This document shows, piece by piece, positions 55,774-64,000 of a stretch of 64,000 bases of DNA. The position numbers and the translations under genes were made by a program. Source of the stretch: Chloroflexota bacterium. GTDB taxonomy: Bacteria; Chloroflexota; Anaerolineae; JAAEKA01. The stretch spans positions 1 through 64,000 of the forward strand of contig JAYELL010000097.1 of NCBI GenBank assembly GCA_034717495.1, in the 5' to 3' direction. Under the pieces are notes generated by a model that had not been told where the DNA came from, searched no databases, and was given only the letters and a program-made list of their open reading frames with translations. Each line of letters opens with the position of its first letter. The stretch's first letter is position 1.

Positions 55774-56784
55774 TCAGGCCGGGACAAGCTCTGACTGTTT
55801 CTCCTGTTCGGCCAGCTCGTCGTAGGAGGTATCCTCCAGTTCAGCCAGGAAACGCTCGGCTTGCATGGCTGCGCCGGCACCTTGGCCTGCAGAGGTCACC
55901 ACCTGGCGGAAGACACTGTCCTGGACTTCGCCGGCAGCAAACACGCCCGGGACGCTGGTGTGGTATTTTTTGTCGGTGATGATATAGCCAGCTTCATCCA
56001 CTGCCAGCTTGCCCTCAACGATCTGCGAATTGGGTGTGTGACCGATGAAGATGAACACCCCTTCGACCGGATAATCGTACAACTCGCCCGTTTTCAGATT
56101 CTTGACGGTCACCGATGACACCTTGGACGGCATGCCCTCCTCACCGGCAGTGGCGTTGACACTTTCCACTACATGGCTCCACAGCCAATCCATCTTGGGG
56201 TTATTGAAAGCCCGGTTCTGCATGATCTTGCCGGCCCGTAATTCGTCCCGGCGGTGAACAACCGTCACTTTGTCGGCGAACTTGGTCAGGAACAGGCCTT
56301 CTTCCATGGCGCTATCGCCACCACCAACCACGACGATATCCTTATTCCGGAAGAAGAATCCATCACAGGTGCCACAATAGCTGACGCCCAACCCGGTGTA
56401 CTCTTCTTCACCAGGCACACCCAGGCGGCGGTGCGTAGCACCGGTGGAAACGATCACGGTCTCAGCTCGATACTCCTTATCGGTTGCCGTTCGAACAACA
56501 AAGGGGTGTTGGGAAAGATCGACCTCGCTCACCCAGTCGTACTCAATGCGAGCGCCGAACTTCTCCGCCTGCTTCTGAAAGCGTTCCACCAATTCGGGGC
56601 CAGAAAGGCCATCCGGAAAGCCGGGGTAATTCTCAACCTCCGTGGTGATGGCCACCTGTCCACCGATCTCGTTGCCGGTAAACACGATCGGATTCAGGTC
56701 CGCCCGCGCGGCATACAACGCAGCACTATACCCTGCCGGGCCACTGCCTATGATAATGACTTTCTCAACATTGTTATCGCCCAT
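55774..56784 (-). CDS. trxB: Thioredoxin reductase
   Basis: 336 residues. FAD motif IIGSGPAGYSAALYAAR (11-27), active-site CGTC (C137, C140), NADPH motif VVGGGDSAMEE, and the second FAD motif GVFAAGEV. It reduces thioredoxin using NADPH. A 20-residue tail (EDTSYDELAEQEKQSE) is an extra at the C-terminus. The terminator at 55723-55747 follows. Confidence 0.95.
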   Translation of the reverse strand: MGDNNVEKVIIIGSGPAGYSAALYAARADLNPIVFTGNEIGGQVAITTEVENYPGFPDGLSGPELVERFQKQAEKFGARIEYDWVSEVDLSQHPFVVRTATDKEYRAETVIVSTGATHRRLGVPGEEEYTGLGVSYCGTCDGFFFRNKDIVVVGGGDSAMEEGLFLTKFADKVTVVHRRDELRAGKIMQNRAFNNPKMDWLWSHVVESVNATAGEEGMPSKVSSVTVKNLKTGELYDYPVEGVFIFIGHTPNSQIVEGKLAVDEAGYIITDKKYHTSVPGVFAAGEVQDSVFRQVVTSAGQGAGAAMQAERFLAELEDTSYDELAEQEKQSELVPA

Positions 56785-56920
56785 AAAATTGCTCTCCTTG
56801 TATTAGGACCTCCATGATCCTGCCGTCTTTCAGACGCGCCCACTGTGAATTCTCTTACCCTGTTCACGACGTTGGCACCTTGATTTTACCATATAGAATA
56901 GAATTGGAGTCGGAAGACAC

Positions 56921-56955
56921 TAACCGCTGATTACGCAGATTTTCGCTGATTTCTT
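56921..56955. repeat. Family A phrase repeat
   Basis: AACCGCTGATTACGCAGATTTTCGCTGATT: the GCTGATTACGCAGA core matches the dispersed repeat at 28441-28455, and the flanking half-unit repeats it. It lies in the trxB-prmA gap. Confidence 0.7.
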
Positions 56956-56964
56956 TTCGATGCG

Positions 56965-57915
56965 TTATCCCGCCTCCGGGTTACAGGCTGTTCTGCCTGC
57001 CACAAAAGCCATCCAGTCACCCTCCTGCTGGCGCTCGCATACGCTTAGCCCATGGTGTACCAGAGCGGAAACGACCGTATCCGACTGGTCTTCGATGATC
57101 CCGCTCAAAATCAGCTTTCCGTTCTCAGCCAGCAACTGCGCCAGGCCAGCGTCCAACAGCCCGACAATCACGCCAGCCAGGATGTTCACCACAATCACGG
57201 GCCATCCATCCACCCGCTCCAGCGGATCGGGCAACGACCCAACCCGCGCTGTGACCAGGTGGTCGACGCCATTGCGCCGGCAGTTTTCGAAAGTGGCGGT
57301 CACGGCGATCGGGTCAGTGTCCGTCGCCAGGATGCTGCTCGCGCCCAGGCGGGCAGCGCCGATTGACAGGATTCCCGAGCCACAGCCTACGTCTAACAGA
57401 GCGTCGCCCGGTTCAAGAGTACGTTCAAGGGCCGCCAAACAGAGCCGACTGCTGGGGTGCAGGCCCGTGCCGAAGGCCATGCCCGGATCGAGAATGATGG
57501 GCAGCAAGGGCTCCTGATCAGCGTCTGACTCAGGCAAGGGGTCGGCCTGCCAGGCGGGCAGGATCAGCAGTCTCTCGCCGACCCGCAGAGGTTTGTAGTG
57601 CTTCTGCCAGGCAGTCGCCCAATCCGCCTCCAGCAGTTTCCGTACCAGCGGCTCCTGCACAGGATAGATTCGGCCCAGAAAATAAACACCTCGCTCGATC
57701 TCGTGACACGTCGCCCAGCCGCTGTCGTCATCAGGCAGATAGGTCTTGACGGTCACCCGGGGATCGGTCAGTTGGCCGACCGAGTCGAATCCACCGATTT
57801 CCACGACCGTTTGGTTGTCATCGCCGCCTTGCGTTTTATTGTAACGATTGAAGAGCTCACTGACCGCTTCGGCCGCCTCTCCGTCACAGACCACGCTGAT
57901 TTCGATCCAGTTCAA
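56965..57915 (-). CDS. prmA: Ribosomal protein L11 methyltransferase
   Basis: 316 residues from TTG 57915, chosen because the family begins near (M)NWIEISVxCDGEAAEAVSE and GGGG lies 7 nt upstream. ATG starts at 57945 or 57960 would overlap dnaJ. SAM motif DVGCGSGILSIGAARLG near residue 170, then DTDPIAVTATFENCRRNG and VVNILAGVIVGL. It trimethylates L11. It is the last gene of the coaE-dnaJ operon. Confidence 0.9.
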   Translation of the reverse strand: MNWIEISVVCDGEAAEAVSELFNRYNKTQGGDDNQTVVEIGGFDSVGQLTDPRVTVKTYLPDDDSGWATCHEIERGVYFLGRIYPVQEPLVRKLLEADWATAWQKHYKPLRVGERLLILPAWQADPLPESDADQEPLLPIILDPGMAFGTGLHPSSRLCLAALERTLEPGDALLDVGCGSGILSIGAARLGASSILATDTDPIAVTATFENCRRNGVDHLVTARVGSLPDPLERVDGWPVIVVNILAGVIVGLLDAGLAQLLAENGKLILSGIIEDQSDTVVSALVHHGLSVCERQQEGDWMAFVAGRTACNPEAG

Positions 57916-57916
57916 A

Positions 57917-59062
57917 TCAAGTCCCCAGCGCGTCGCCAATGGCATCGGCAAGTTTGTCAAAGAAACCGCGATCGTCGCCCAGTTGCTCCGTTCCCAGGGA
58001 GTCGCCCAGCTTGTTGAGCAACTTCTTCTGATCCGAAGTCAGTTTAGTTGGAACAACGACCCGCAGCTTTATGAGCTGATCGCCGCGACGGTCCTTGCGC
58101 CGCAGATTGGGCACACCTTTCCCCTTCAAACGCAAAGTGCGTCCGAACTGAGACCCGGCCGGGATCGAAACCGTCTCCTTGCCCTCCAACGTCGGCACTT
58201 CCACCTCCGCACCCAGGGCAGCCTGGGCCATATTGATAGGTAACTCCATCAATATGTCGTTATCTCGTCTCTTGAAGATATCGTGTGGTTCGACGGTCAA
58301 AACTACATAGAGATTCCCGGGTGGTCCGTTGCTGACCCCTTGGTTTCCCTCGCCTGCCAGCCTTATTTGGGTACCATCGTCAACCCCTGGTGGAATGTTC
58401 ACCGATAACGTCCGGGCCTTCTGGGCCTGCTTTTGGCCCTGGCATTCAGTGCAGGGCGTCGTAATGACCTCTCCTGTGCCATTGCAACGGGGACAGGTAC
58501 TGGAAGTCAACACCGTGCCAAATATACTCTGTTGGCGTCGCTGAATCTCACCAGTGCCGCTGCATTGCGGACAGCGCAATGGACTGGTACCCGGTTCCGC
58601 CCCACTTCCGAAGCATCGATCACACGTCTCCGCCCGGGTGATTTCAACCTGTTTTTCGCAGCCAAACACCGCTTCCTCGAAGGTCAGGCTGATTCCGAGG
58701 CGCAAATCGGCGCCGCGCCGCGGGCCCCGTTGAGAAGCACGACCACCCATGCCTCCCATGCCCATCCCGGCAAAAAGATCCTCGAAAATGGAGCCGAAGT
58801 CGCCAAATCCACCGCCACCAAACCCTCCAAAACCTCCTTGAGTACCTGCATGCCCGAAACGGTCGTAGGCGGCCCGTTTGTCGGTGTTGCTCAACACCTC
58901 ATAGGCTTCATTGATTTCCTTGAAGCGCGCCTCCGCGCCGGCGTCTCTGTTAACGTCCGGGTGAGATTCGCGCGCCAATCGGCGAAAAGATCGTTTAATT
59001 TCGTCGGCACTGGCACTGCGGGGCACGCCCAGCACCTCATAATAGTCTCTCTTTGCACTCAT
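57917..59062 (-). CDS. dnaJ: Chaperone DnaJ
   Basis: 381 residues. J-domain with HPD (ESHPDVNRD), Gly/Phe region ([15 protein letters not shown]), four CxxC zinc units ([31 protein letters not shown]; the last lacks the final Gly), and C-terminal substrate domains. It starts one base after the stop of the small membrane-protein gene. A stress-type operon with dnaK/grpE is not present here. Confidence 0.97.
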   Translation of the reverse strand: MSAKRDYYEVLGVPRSASADEIKRSFRRLARESHPDVNRDAGAEARFKEINEAYEVLSNTDKRAAYDRFGHAGTQGGFGGFGGGGFGDFGSIFEDLFAGMGMGGMGGRASQRGPRRGADLRLGISLTFEEAVFGCEKQVEITRAETCDRCFGSGAEPGTSPLRCPQCSGTGEIQRRQQSIFGTVLTSSTCPRCNGTGEVITTPCTECQGQKQAQKARTLSVNIPPGVDDGTQIRLAGEGNQGVSNGPPGNLYVVLTVEPHDIFKRRDNDILMELPINMAQAALGAEVEVPTLEGKETVSIPAGSQFGRTLRLKGKGVPNLRRKDRRGDQLIKLRVVVPTKLTSDQKKLLNKLGDSLGTEQLGDDRGFFDKLADAIGDALGT

Positions 59063-59290
59063 CTAGTCGTTTTCGCTTTCCTTGATCTTCAAATCGTTGT
59101 CTTCCCAGCCAATGATCCACGCGCACAGTCCTGCCAGCAGCACGGTCGCTGTTATCACCGCCAGCCACTGAGTCATAGAAAAGCCCACGTTCCAGGCGGC
59201 AATGATCAGGATGATCACCATGCCCAGCGCAAGCAACGCCCACAACGATATGGCCGGATGTTCCTGATAGAAACTTTCGATCGTGTTCAT
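59063..59290 (-). CDS. Small two-helix membrane protein between coaE and dnaJ
   Basis: 75 residues. Two membrane helices (LWALLALGMVIILIIAAWNV; WLAVITATVLLAGLCAWIIG) and an acidic end (EDNDLKIKESEND). The ATG overlaps the coaE stop by 4 bp and the stop is next to the dnaJ ATG, so it is clearly a real gene of this operon. No known function. Confidence 0.82.
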   Translation of the reverse strand: MNTIESFYQEHPAISLWALLALGMVIILIIAAWNVGFSMTQWLAVITATVLLAGLCAWIIGWEDNDLKIKESEND

Positions 59291-59937
59291 CTGTTCTCCA
59301 CCGGGCCCTCAATATCGATGCGCAGCGCCGGGCCAGCGGTTGCCAGCAGGTTGTTCCAGGCCTGGTTAACCTGAGCGCGCACATTGGCAAAACTGCCGTT
59401 GTTTTCGATTACCACGTCGGCCAGAGCGATCTTTTCGGCCTGCGGTGCCTGGGCATCGATTCGTTGCAGCGCCTCTGCCTCGTGCAATCCGCGCCTTGTT
59501 ACAAGGCGGCGGAGTTGGTTTTCCCTGGAAGCAGTCACAACCCAAATCGTGTCGCTAAGCCGAACACTCATGCCGGCCTCGAGCAACTTTATGGCCTCGA
59601 TGACGACCACAGGCGACGGAGACGCGGCAACCAGCTGCTGCGTTCGCTCAAAGACGGCCGGATGCATGATCGCCTCCAGTCGCTGCAACGCGCCGGGATC
59701 AGAGAAAACGATCTGGCCCAGTGCCTGCCGGTCGATGGGCCCACCCTGGGGCGCCATCTCCTGGCCAAATTCCTCGACGACCTTGTGATAGGCAGGCTGT
59801 CCCGGTGCCATGGCAAGATGGGCCTCGCGATCCGCGTCGATCACGAACGCTCCCAGGTCGGCAAGCATTGCGGCAACAGTGCTCTTGCCTGTACCGATGT
59901 TGCCAGTGAGTCCAATCACCAGAGGCGCTTTTGTCAT
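59287..59937 (-). CDS. coaE: Dephospho-CoA kinase
   Basis: 216 residues. P-loop GLTGNIGTGKSTVA near residue 9, DADREAHLAM, and the LID/CoA region. It catalyses the last step of CoA synthesis. It is the first gene of coaE-membrane protein-dnaJ-prmA and starts 6 bp after the stop of the ABC-F gene. Confidence 0.96.
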   Translation of the reverse strand: MTKAPLVIGLTGNIGTGKSTVAAMLADLGAFVIDADREAHLAMAPGQPAYHKVVEEFGQEMAPQGGPIDRQALGQIVFSDPGALQRLEAIMHPAVFERTQQLVAASPSPVVVIEAIKLLEAGMSVRLSDTIWVVTASRENQLRRLVTRRGLHEAEALQRIDAQAPQAEKIALADVVIENNGSFANVRAQVNQAWNNLLATAGPALRIDIEGPVENR

Positions 59938-59943
59938 ATCACA

Positions 59944-61938
59944 CTAACCACCAAGCCCACTCCACTCTTCCAGGAGTTGCTGGAGGCGTTGATCCACCGC
60001 TTGATACTCCAGGCCCAGCTGTTGAACACGCGCTGTGTCTTGCTTCTCGCCTGCCCGATCAATCTCTGCACCCAGGGACTGCAGCCGCTCTTCCAGGGCC
60101 TCGATCAGATCTTCAAGCCGTTTTGCTTCGACCACCTGGCTTTCAGCCGCCTTGCGCTGGCGCCGAGTCTCGCGAGCCTGTTTTCGATATAGCTGGGAGT
60201 CGGTGAGCCTGGCACTTTGCGCGTCAGCCCCTTCTTCCAGTTGCTCATCTTCAGCCGCCTTTGCCGCCAGGTAGTCGCTATAATTGCCTTTGTAGACCCT
60301 CAGTGCCCCATCCTGGATCATCCACACCTGCGTGGCAACAGCATCGACCAAATAACGGTCGTGGGTTACCAAAAGCACGGTGCCTGGAAAATGATTCAAC
60401 ACCGCTTCAAGGATTTCCTGAGAGGTGATATCCAGGTGATTGGTTGGCTCATCCAGCAACAGGAGATTGGCACCCTCGAGCGTAAGCCGAGCCAACGCTA
60501 CCCGGCTGCGCTGTCCGCCGCTCAACGTATCGATGGTCTGGAACACATCGTCGCCGCGAAACAGAAAGCGTCCCAGAAGGCCGCGGGCCTCACCATCCTT
60601 CAGGCGCGGGGCTTTCTCCAGAATGGCATCCAGCACCGTCATATCCGGCCTCAGACCGGCATGGGCCTGCGCCAGGTAGCCGGGCCGTACGCTGGATCCA
60701 ACCCGAAGCTTGCCCGAAAAAGGTGACAACTGCCCCGTAATCGTCTTCAGGAAGGTGCTTTTGCCAGCGCCGTTGGGACCAAGCAAGGCTGCGCGCTCAC
60801 CCCGCCGCAGTTCGATGTCCTCACTGCGAAACAAAAGGGTGTCCGCCGGCGCCGGCGGATCTTGAACGCCTATATACTCAAAACCACCCGAGACATCTTC
60901 GCGTTTCGGTGGCTGGCCGTCGAGATGGCGATAGCCGACGGCCAGGTCCTGCGAACGCAACACCAGATTGGCACTGCGCAGCCGCGACTCCATATGGATC
61001 CGAATCGATCGCTCATGCCGGGGGCGTTCCACCAATCCCCCCTCGCGAACCATACGCTCCAGGCGCGTGCGGCGCCCCTGGGCCTGCCGCGTCTTCTGTC
61101 CCGCGATATTGCGGCGAATAAAGTCTTCCTCTTTGGCAATGTGGGCCTGCTGCTGCTTCCATTCCCTGGACAGCCGTTCCCGTCGATCGGCGCGCTGTCG
61201 TACATAGTGGCTATAGTTGCCTCGATAGATCTCCATGCGCTGGTTGGCAAGGTCCCAGATACGGGTGGCCACCCGATCCAGGAAGTAACGATCATGGGAG
61301 ACAACCACCATGCTGCCCTGCCACTGCAAAAGCACCCCTTCCAGCCATTCTGTTGCGGACAGATCCAGGTGGTTTGTCGGCTCATCCATCAGCAGTAGAT
61401 CGGGTTGATTCAAGAGCAGCCTGGCCAGCAGCCCTCGGGTCCGTTGACCACCGCTCAGATGCGCCAACGGCATGTGGTGTTCGTCCGGACGAAAGCCCAA
61501 GCCGGTCAAAACCTGGCGCACTCGCAATTCCCATTGATAGCCACCGGCAGCCTCGAAACGTGCCTGGAGCGGCTCGTAAGTTGCCAACGCTTCCAGGTAG
61601 GTCTCGGGATCAGCCATCTGTTCCTCGAGCCCGTGCAGCCGGTCAGCCTGCCGTTTCAGGTGGTCGAATTCCTGGGACACATCTTGCCACAGAGTTCGCT
61701 CGCCGGGCAGAGGAGGGTCTTGTGGCAAGTAACCGATGGTCAGCCCTCTTATCCGGTGGACCTGTCCCTCGTCAGGCATATCGAGGCCGGCCAGGAGGCG
61801 CAACAGGGTTGTCTTTCCTTCACCGTTGGGGCCAACCAAGCCGATTCGATCCCCCTTCTCCACGCGCAAATCGACCCCCTGGAATACATCCAGCGGGCCG
61901 AAGCGTCTGCCCAAATTCCTGCCTGTAAGCACCGACAT
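59944..61938 (-). CDS. ABC-F family ATPase (Uup/EttA-like)
   Basis: 664 residues from ATG 61938; the long upstream frame runs through the promoter and is rejected. Two ABC domains: Walker A GPNGEGKTT and GPNGAGKST; signatures LSGGQRTRG and LSGGQRSRV; Walker B LLMDEPTNHLD and LLLDEPTNHLD. The domains are joined by the ABC-F linker (about 240-320). The C-terminal coiled coil (RKQARETRRQRKAAESQ, LEDLIEALEERLQSLG) is of the Uup type. These proteins act on ribosomes, not in transport. The 5' leader of about 120 nt could hold a regulatory attenuator. Confidence 0.95.
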   Translation of the reverse strand: MSVLTGRNLGRRFGPLDVFQGVDLRVEKGDRIGLVGPNGEGKTTLLRLLAGLDMPDEGQVHRIRGLTIGYLPQDPPLPGERTLWQDVSQEFDHLKRQADRLHGLEEQMADPETYLEALATYEPLQARFEAAGGYQWELRVRQVLTGLGFRPDEHHMPLAHLSGGQRTRGLLARLLLNQPDLLLMDEPTNHLDLSATEWLEGVLLQWQGSMVVVSHDRYFLDRVATRIWDLANQRMEIYRGNYSHYVRQRADRRERLSREWKQQQAHIAKEEDFIRRNIAGQKTRQAQGRRTRLERMVREGGLVERPRHERSIRIHMESRLRSANLVLRSQDLAVGYRHLDGQPPKREDVSGGFEYIGVQDPPAPADTLLFRSEDIELRRGERAALLGPNGAGKSTFLKTITGQLSPFSGKLRVGSSVRPGYLAQAHAGLRPDMTVLDAILEKAPRLKDGEARGLLGRFLFRGDDVFQTIDTLSGGQRSRVALARLTLEGANLLLLDEPTNHLDITSQEILEAVLNHFPGTVLLVTHDRYLVDAVATQVWMIQDGALRVYKGNYSDYLAAKAAEDEQLEEGADAQSARLTDSQLYRKQARETRRQRKAAESQVVEAKRLEDLIEALEERLQSLGAEIDRAGEKQDTARVQQLGLEYQAVDQRLQQLLEEWSGLGG

Positions 61939-62067
61939 CGTCTTCTCACTGTCACCAATCGCCCGAATCCCTGGCCGACTCAAAGACGCACAATTTCCGA
62001 TCATGCGCGACAAGCGCCAATGCACCGGAACCATGATCCCGTTTTGGGGTTGCTGCGTGACCGTGCA

Positions 62068-62149
62068 ATTATACCACATGCCAGGACCGTGACCAACCTG
62101 AACAGGCGAATGACACCGCTTTGGACGATAGCCCCTCATCGTGTAAAAT
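62068..62149. promoter_or_regulatory. Back-to-back promoters of the ABC-F and membrane-protein genes
   Basis: Minus: TTGGTC (62096-62091), 17-bp spacer, TATAAT (62073-62068). Plus: TTGGAC (62121-62126), 17-bp spacer, TAAAAT (62144-62149). The plus promoter's -10 ends 8 bp before ATG 62158, so a leaderless mRNA is likely. Confidence 0.75.
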
Positions 62150-62157
62150 CTATTGCA

Positions 62158-62526
62158 ATGCGTAGCTTTCTTCTCAATATCACATTATTGCTGATGGGTA
62201 TCGCTGCCGTGGCTGCCATGGTCTGGCTGGTAGTGGGGCCGGAACCACCGACTCCCCAGAATCTTGCCCTTCTTCTGGTACTCATAATCCCGGCCGCGAC
62301 CGGTCTATTGGCACCGTTTTTGGGTTGGCTCCATCGACGGATGCCGATCGGCGGAAGCCCTCCAACGACGACGGCAGCAATTCGCCAGGGTTTCCTGGTT
62401 GGCGTCGGCATGGCGCTGATGGGAGGTCTGCAGCTTGCCGGACTCCTGGATCCCACCCTGATCCTGGGTATCATGGCCTTGATTGTCCTGACAGAAGCCC
62501 TTCTCCAGAGCCGTAGCCGTTCATGA
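62158..62526 (+). CDS. Small four-helix membrane protein
   Basis: 122 residues from ATG 62158. Helices at about 4-26, 37-58, 77-95 and 100-118 (ITLLLMGIAAVAAMVWLVV; LALLLVLIIPAATGLLAPFLG; GFLVGVGMALMGGLQLAG; LILGIMALIVLTEALL). It overlaps the radical SAM gene by 4 bp (ATGA). Unknown function; the overlap suggests a partner of the radical SAM protein. Confidence 0.78.
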   Translation: MRSFLLNITLLLMGIAAVAAMVWLVVGPEPPTPQNLALLLVLIIPAATGLLAPFLGWLHRRMPIGGSPPTTTAAIRQGFLVGVGMALMGGLQLAGLLDPTLILGIMALIVLTEALLQSRSRS

Positions 62527-63761
62527 CGACTCATGCGCCAAGCGATGATTTCCCCGTCCGCTGGCAGCATGATCTGGCCAACGGCCACCAGATTCGTGTC
62601 ATGGTCCGCCCCAACGCCATCAATCTTCTGATCGACGAGGAACATCCCTCCTACACCTTTGACCCCCTGGGACGATTGCATGGCGCCTTTCAGGGTGGGT
62701 TCAACTATCGCCGCAGCCTGGACAATCGCACCCTGTGCAAGTGGCGCATACGAGTGGATAACCGCTGGATCCGGCAGCGACGATGGCTGGCGGAGCCGGA
62801 GAGTCGCGCACTGCTGAATTCCGCCCGCCAATGGGCCATACTGGCATCAGAGCAGTCTTCGAAGGCACCACCGGCAATCCAGGAGTCGCTGGAAAGGATT
62901 GCCGGCTGGAGTTGGGATCGCCTGCAGGAAAATCGGCAGAAATTTCAGCAGATATACACACCGATCGGCATCCTGCCACCTGACCAGTACCTGGCTCTCG
63001 TGGTTCAGGCAACCCATGGATGCACCCATAATGCCTGCACCTTCTGCACCTTCTATCAGGACATCCATTTCCGCACAAAGACGCCAGAGCAGTTTCGCCA
63101 ACATGTCGCGGCGGTGATGGGCTTTTTCGGGCCTGCTGTGGCCATGCGACGGTCCATCTTCCTGGGCGACGCCAATGCGCTGGTACTGCCCATGGGCCGT
63201 CTGCTGGCTCTGTTGCAGGTCCTGGAGGAATCGCTCAAGGTTGAAGGCAGGGCGTCCCTCCCCATCTTCGCCTTCATGGATGCCTTCAACGTGCACCGAA
63301 AATCAAGGGCTGATTGGCAGGAATTGAAGGCGCGTGGACTCCGGCGGGTGACCATCGGCGTGGAAAGCGGCCATGATCCCCTGCTGCGCTGGCTGAACAA
63401 ACCTGGCAGCGCAGCACAGATGCTGGATGCGGTGACCATGCTCAAGTCGGCAGGGCTGCAAGCCAGTGTCATCCTGATGCTCGGGGTTGGCGGTACCCGC
63501 TATGCTGATGCGCATGTGAAAGAGACGCTGGCCCTTCTCAATGCCATGCCACTGGCAGAACAAGACCTGATATACCTCTCCGATTTCGTGGAGATGCCAG
63601 GCTCCGCCTACGGTGATCTGGCTCGCCAGGTTGGCATTGTTCCGGCGACCTATGAAGAGCTACGCCGGCAGGAAGAGGCAATCAAATCGGGCTTCCTGCC
63701 AAGATGGTCCGACAGGGCGCCGCGCTTCGCACGGTACAGCGTTCAGGAATTCATTTATTGA
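62523..63761 (+). CDS. Radical SAM protein
   Basis: 412 residues. Cluster motif C167-x4-C172-x2-C175 (HGCTHNACTFC), a known variant spacing in Elp3/YgiQ-like families rather than the usual Cx3Cx2C. A 160-residue N-terminal domain precedes the barrel (VRVDNRWIRQRRWLAEPES). Later barrel motifs: FAFMDAFNVHRKSRADW, VTIGVESGHDPLLRWLNKPG, ILMLGVGGTRY. Substrate unknown. It is co-transcribed with the small membrane protein. Confidence 0.88.
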   Translation: MTTHAPSDDFPVRWQHDLANGHQIRVMVRPNAINLLIDEEHPSYTFDPLGRLHGAFQGGFNYRRSLDNRTLCKWRIRVDNRWIRQRRWLAEPESRALLNSARQWAILASEQSSKAPPAIQESLERIAGWSWDRLQENRQKFQQIYTPIGILPPDQYLALVVQATHGCTHNACTFCTFYQDIHFRTKTPEQFRQHVAAVMGFFGPAVAMRRSIFLGDANALVLPMGRLLALLQVLEESLKVEGRASLPIFAFMDAFNVHRKSRADWQELKARGLRRVTIGVESGHDPLLRWLNKPGSAAQMLDAVTMLKSAGLQASVILMLGVGGTRYADAHVKETLALLNAMPLAEQDLIYLSDFVEMPGSAYGDLARQVGIVPATYEELRRQEEAIKSGFLPRWSDRAPRFARYSVQEFIY

Positions 63762-63768
63762 GCAAAAA

Positions 63769-63880
63769 GGATCAGCGGAAATCTGCGCCGGAGGTCTGCG
63801 TTAATCAGCGGTTAAAAGAACAAAAACATGACCGCTGATAAACGCCGATAAACGCTGATCAATCCAAGAAAAGATCAGCA
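63769..63880. repeat. Family A phrase repeat cluster
   Basis: ATCAGCGGAAATCTGCGCCGGAGG, TCTGCGTTAATCAGCGG and ACCGCTGATAAACGCCGATAAACGCTGATC words follow each other. The TCTGCGCCGGAGG core is the reverse complement of 13319-13331. Confidence 0.7.
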
Positions 63881-63907
63881 CGCTAGGGCGTGTTGACATT
63901 TCATTTT

Positions 63908-64000
63908 TCAGGCGGATCCAGTGTGATTTCGTCTCAAGATGTCGAAAATTTGCACTAAATGGTCGACCAATGTTTCCAATTCAGCCGTTTCGGCTTCAAT
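63908..64000 (-). CDS. Possible 3' end of an insertion-sequence transposase (partial)
   Basis: Thirty open codons end in TGA at 63908-63910 (...ETLVDHLVQIFDILRR). Just beyond the stop is CTAGGGCGTGTTGACATT (63882-63899), which resembles the tip of an insertion sequence. The start lies outside the window, so this is a weak call. Confidence 0.3.
   Translation of the reverse strand: MEAETAELETLVDHLVQIFDILRRNHTGSA

Noticed and set aside
1-64000. tRNA, rRNA, CRISPR array or prophage
   Set aside because: I looked for T-loop motifs, regularly spaced repeats and phage genes and found none that held up.

Overview
The window is about 64 kb of moderately GC-rich bacterial chromosome with 50-odd genes and no rRNA, tRNA or CRISPR array that I can see. 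The gene families fit a member of the Chloroflexota (Anaerolineae/Caldilineae-like), but this is an inference from gene content. The pointers are secreted proteins with Thr/Pro-rich linkers, a baeRF-type release factor, a B12-dependent methylmalonyl-CoA mutase, c-di-AMP synthesis, and several families of short phrase-like intergenic repeats. The left end is a minus-strand operon (SAM methyltransferase and a sensor protein that looks frameshifted). The right end may run into an insertion sequence.

Layout. 1-2 kb: methyltransferase and sensor operon with a possible Cys-rich small ORF. 2-12.3 kb: translation block (lepA, rsmA, glnS, OB-fold protein, gltX, nitrilase-fold protein) with plsC and a LysM lipoprotein on the other strand; a clear terminator follows at 12.25 kb. 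12.3-18.5 kb: a DinB-type protein, then a minus-strand corrinoid operon (RACo-like activator, corrinoid protein, homocysteine-type methyltransferase, membrane protein, fdhD). 18.8-24.2 kb: a giant secreted RHS/YD-repeat protein with a dockerin-like segment and an extraordinary Trp-rich tail. 24.2-28 kb: menC-like enolase-superfamily enzyme and a membrane-anchored metallopeptidase. 28-36 kb: split methylmalonyl-CoA mutase, an AT-rich fused toxin-antitoxin ORF, aconitase X, thiolase, metallophosphoesterase, Gfo/Idh/MocA oxidoreductase and a possible caspase-fold protein. 36-41.5 kb: ClpC, baeRF and a DnaJ-like protein. 41.8-44.8 kb: diacylglycerol-kinase family protein, xseA, xseB, membrane protein. 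44.8-52.6 kb: two small Cys-containing proteins, a PA14 protein, a CdaA-YbbR fusion, and two glycosyltransferases. 52.7-63.8 kb: bactofilin, DUF4446, prs, rdgB, trxB, the coaE-small membrane protein-dnaJ-prmA operon, an ABC-F ATPase, a small membrane protein and a radical SAM protein.

How the parts work together. The left half is rich in translation functions and in proteins that look like altered enzymes (a nitrilase-fold protein without its catalytic triad, and an HD-like protein without its metal ligands). The corrinoid operon looks like a split methyl-transfer module with its own reductive activator. The surface module (RHS protein, metallopeptidase, PA14 protein, LysM lipoprotein, glycosyltransferases, bactofilin, CdaA-YbbR) points to a cell with an elaborate envelope.

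Most unusual: the RHS protein enters, in frame, a tract where 80 of 162 residues are Trp. The tract slips by one frame near 23760 and stays Trp-rich in the new frame for about 100 more codons. Other notable items are the fused toxin-antitoxin ORF, the one-piece CdaA-YbbR protein, a 36-bp dispersed repeat in inverted copies, a repeat-like insertion inside rsmA, and several promoters placed so close to start codons that leaderless mRNAs are likely.
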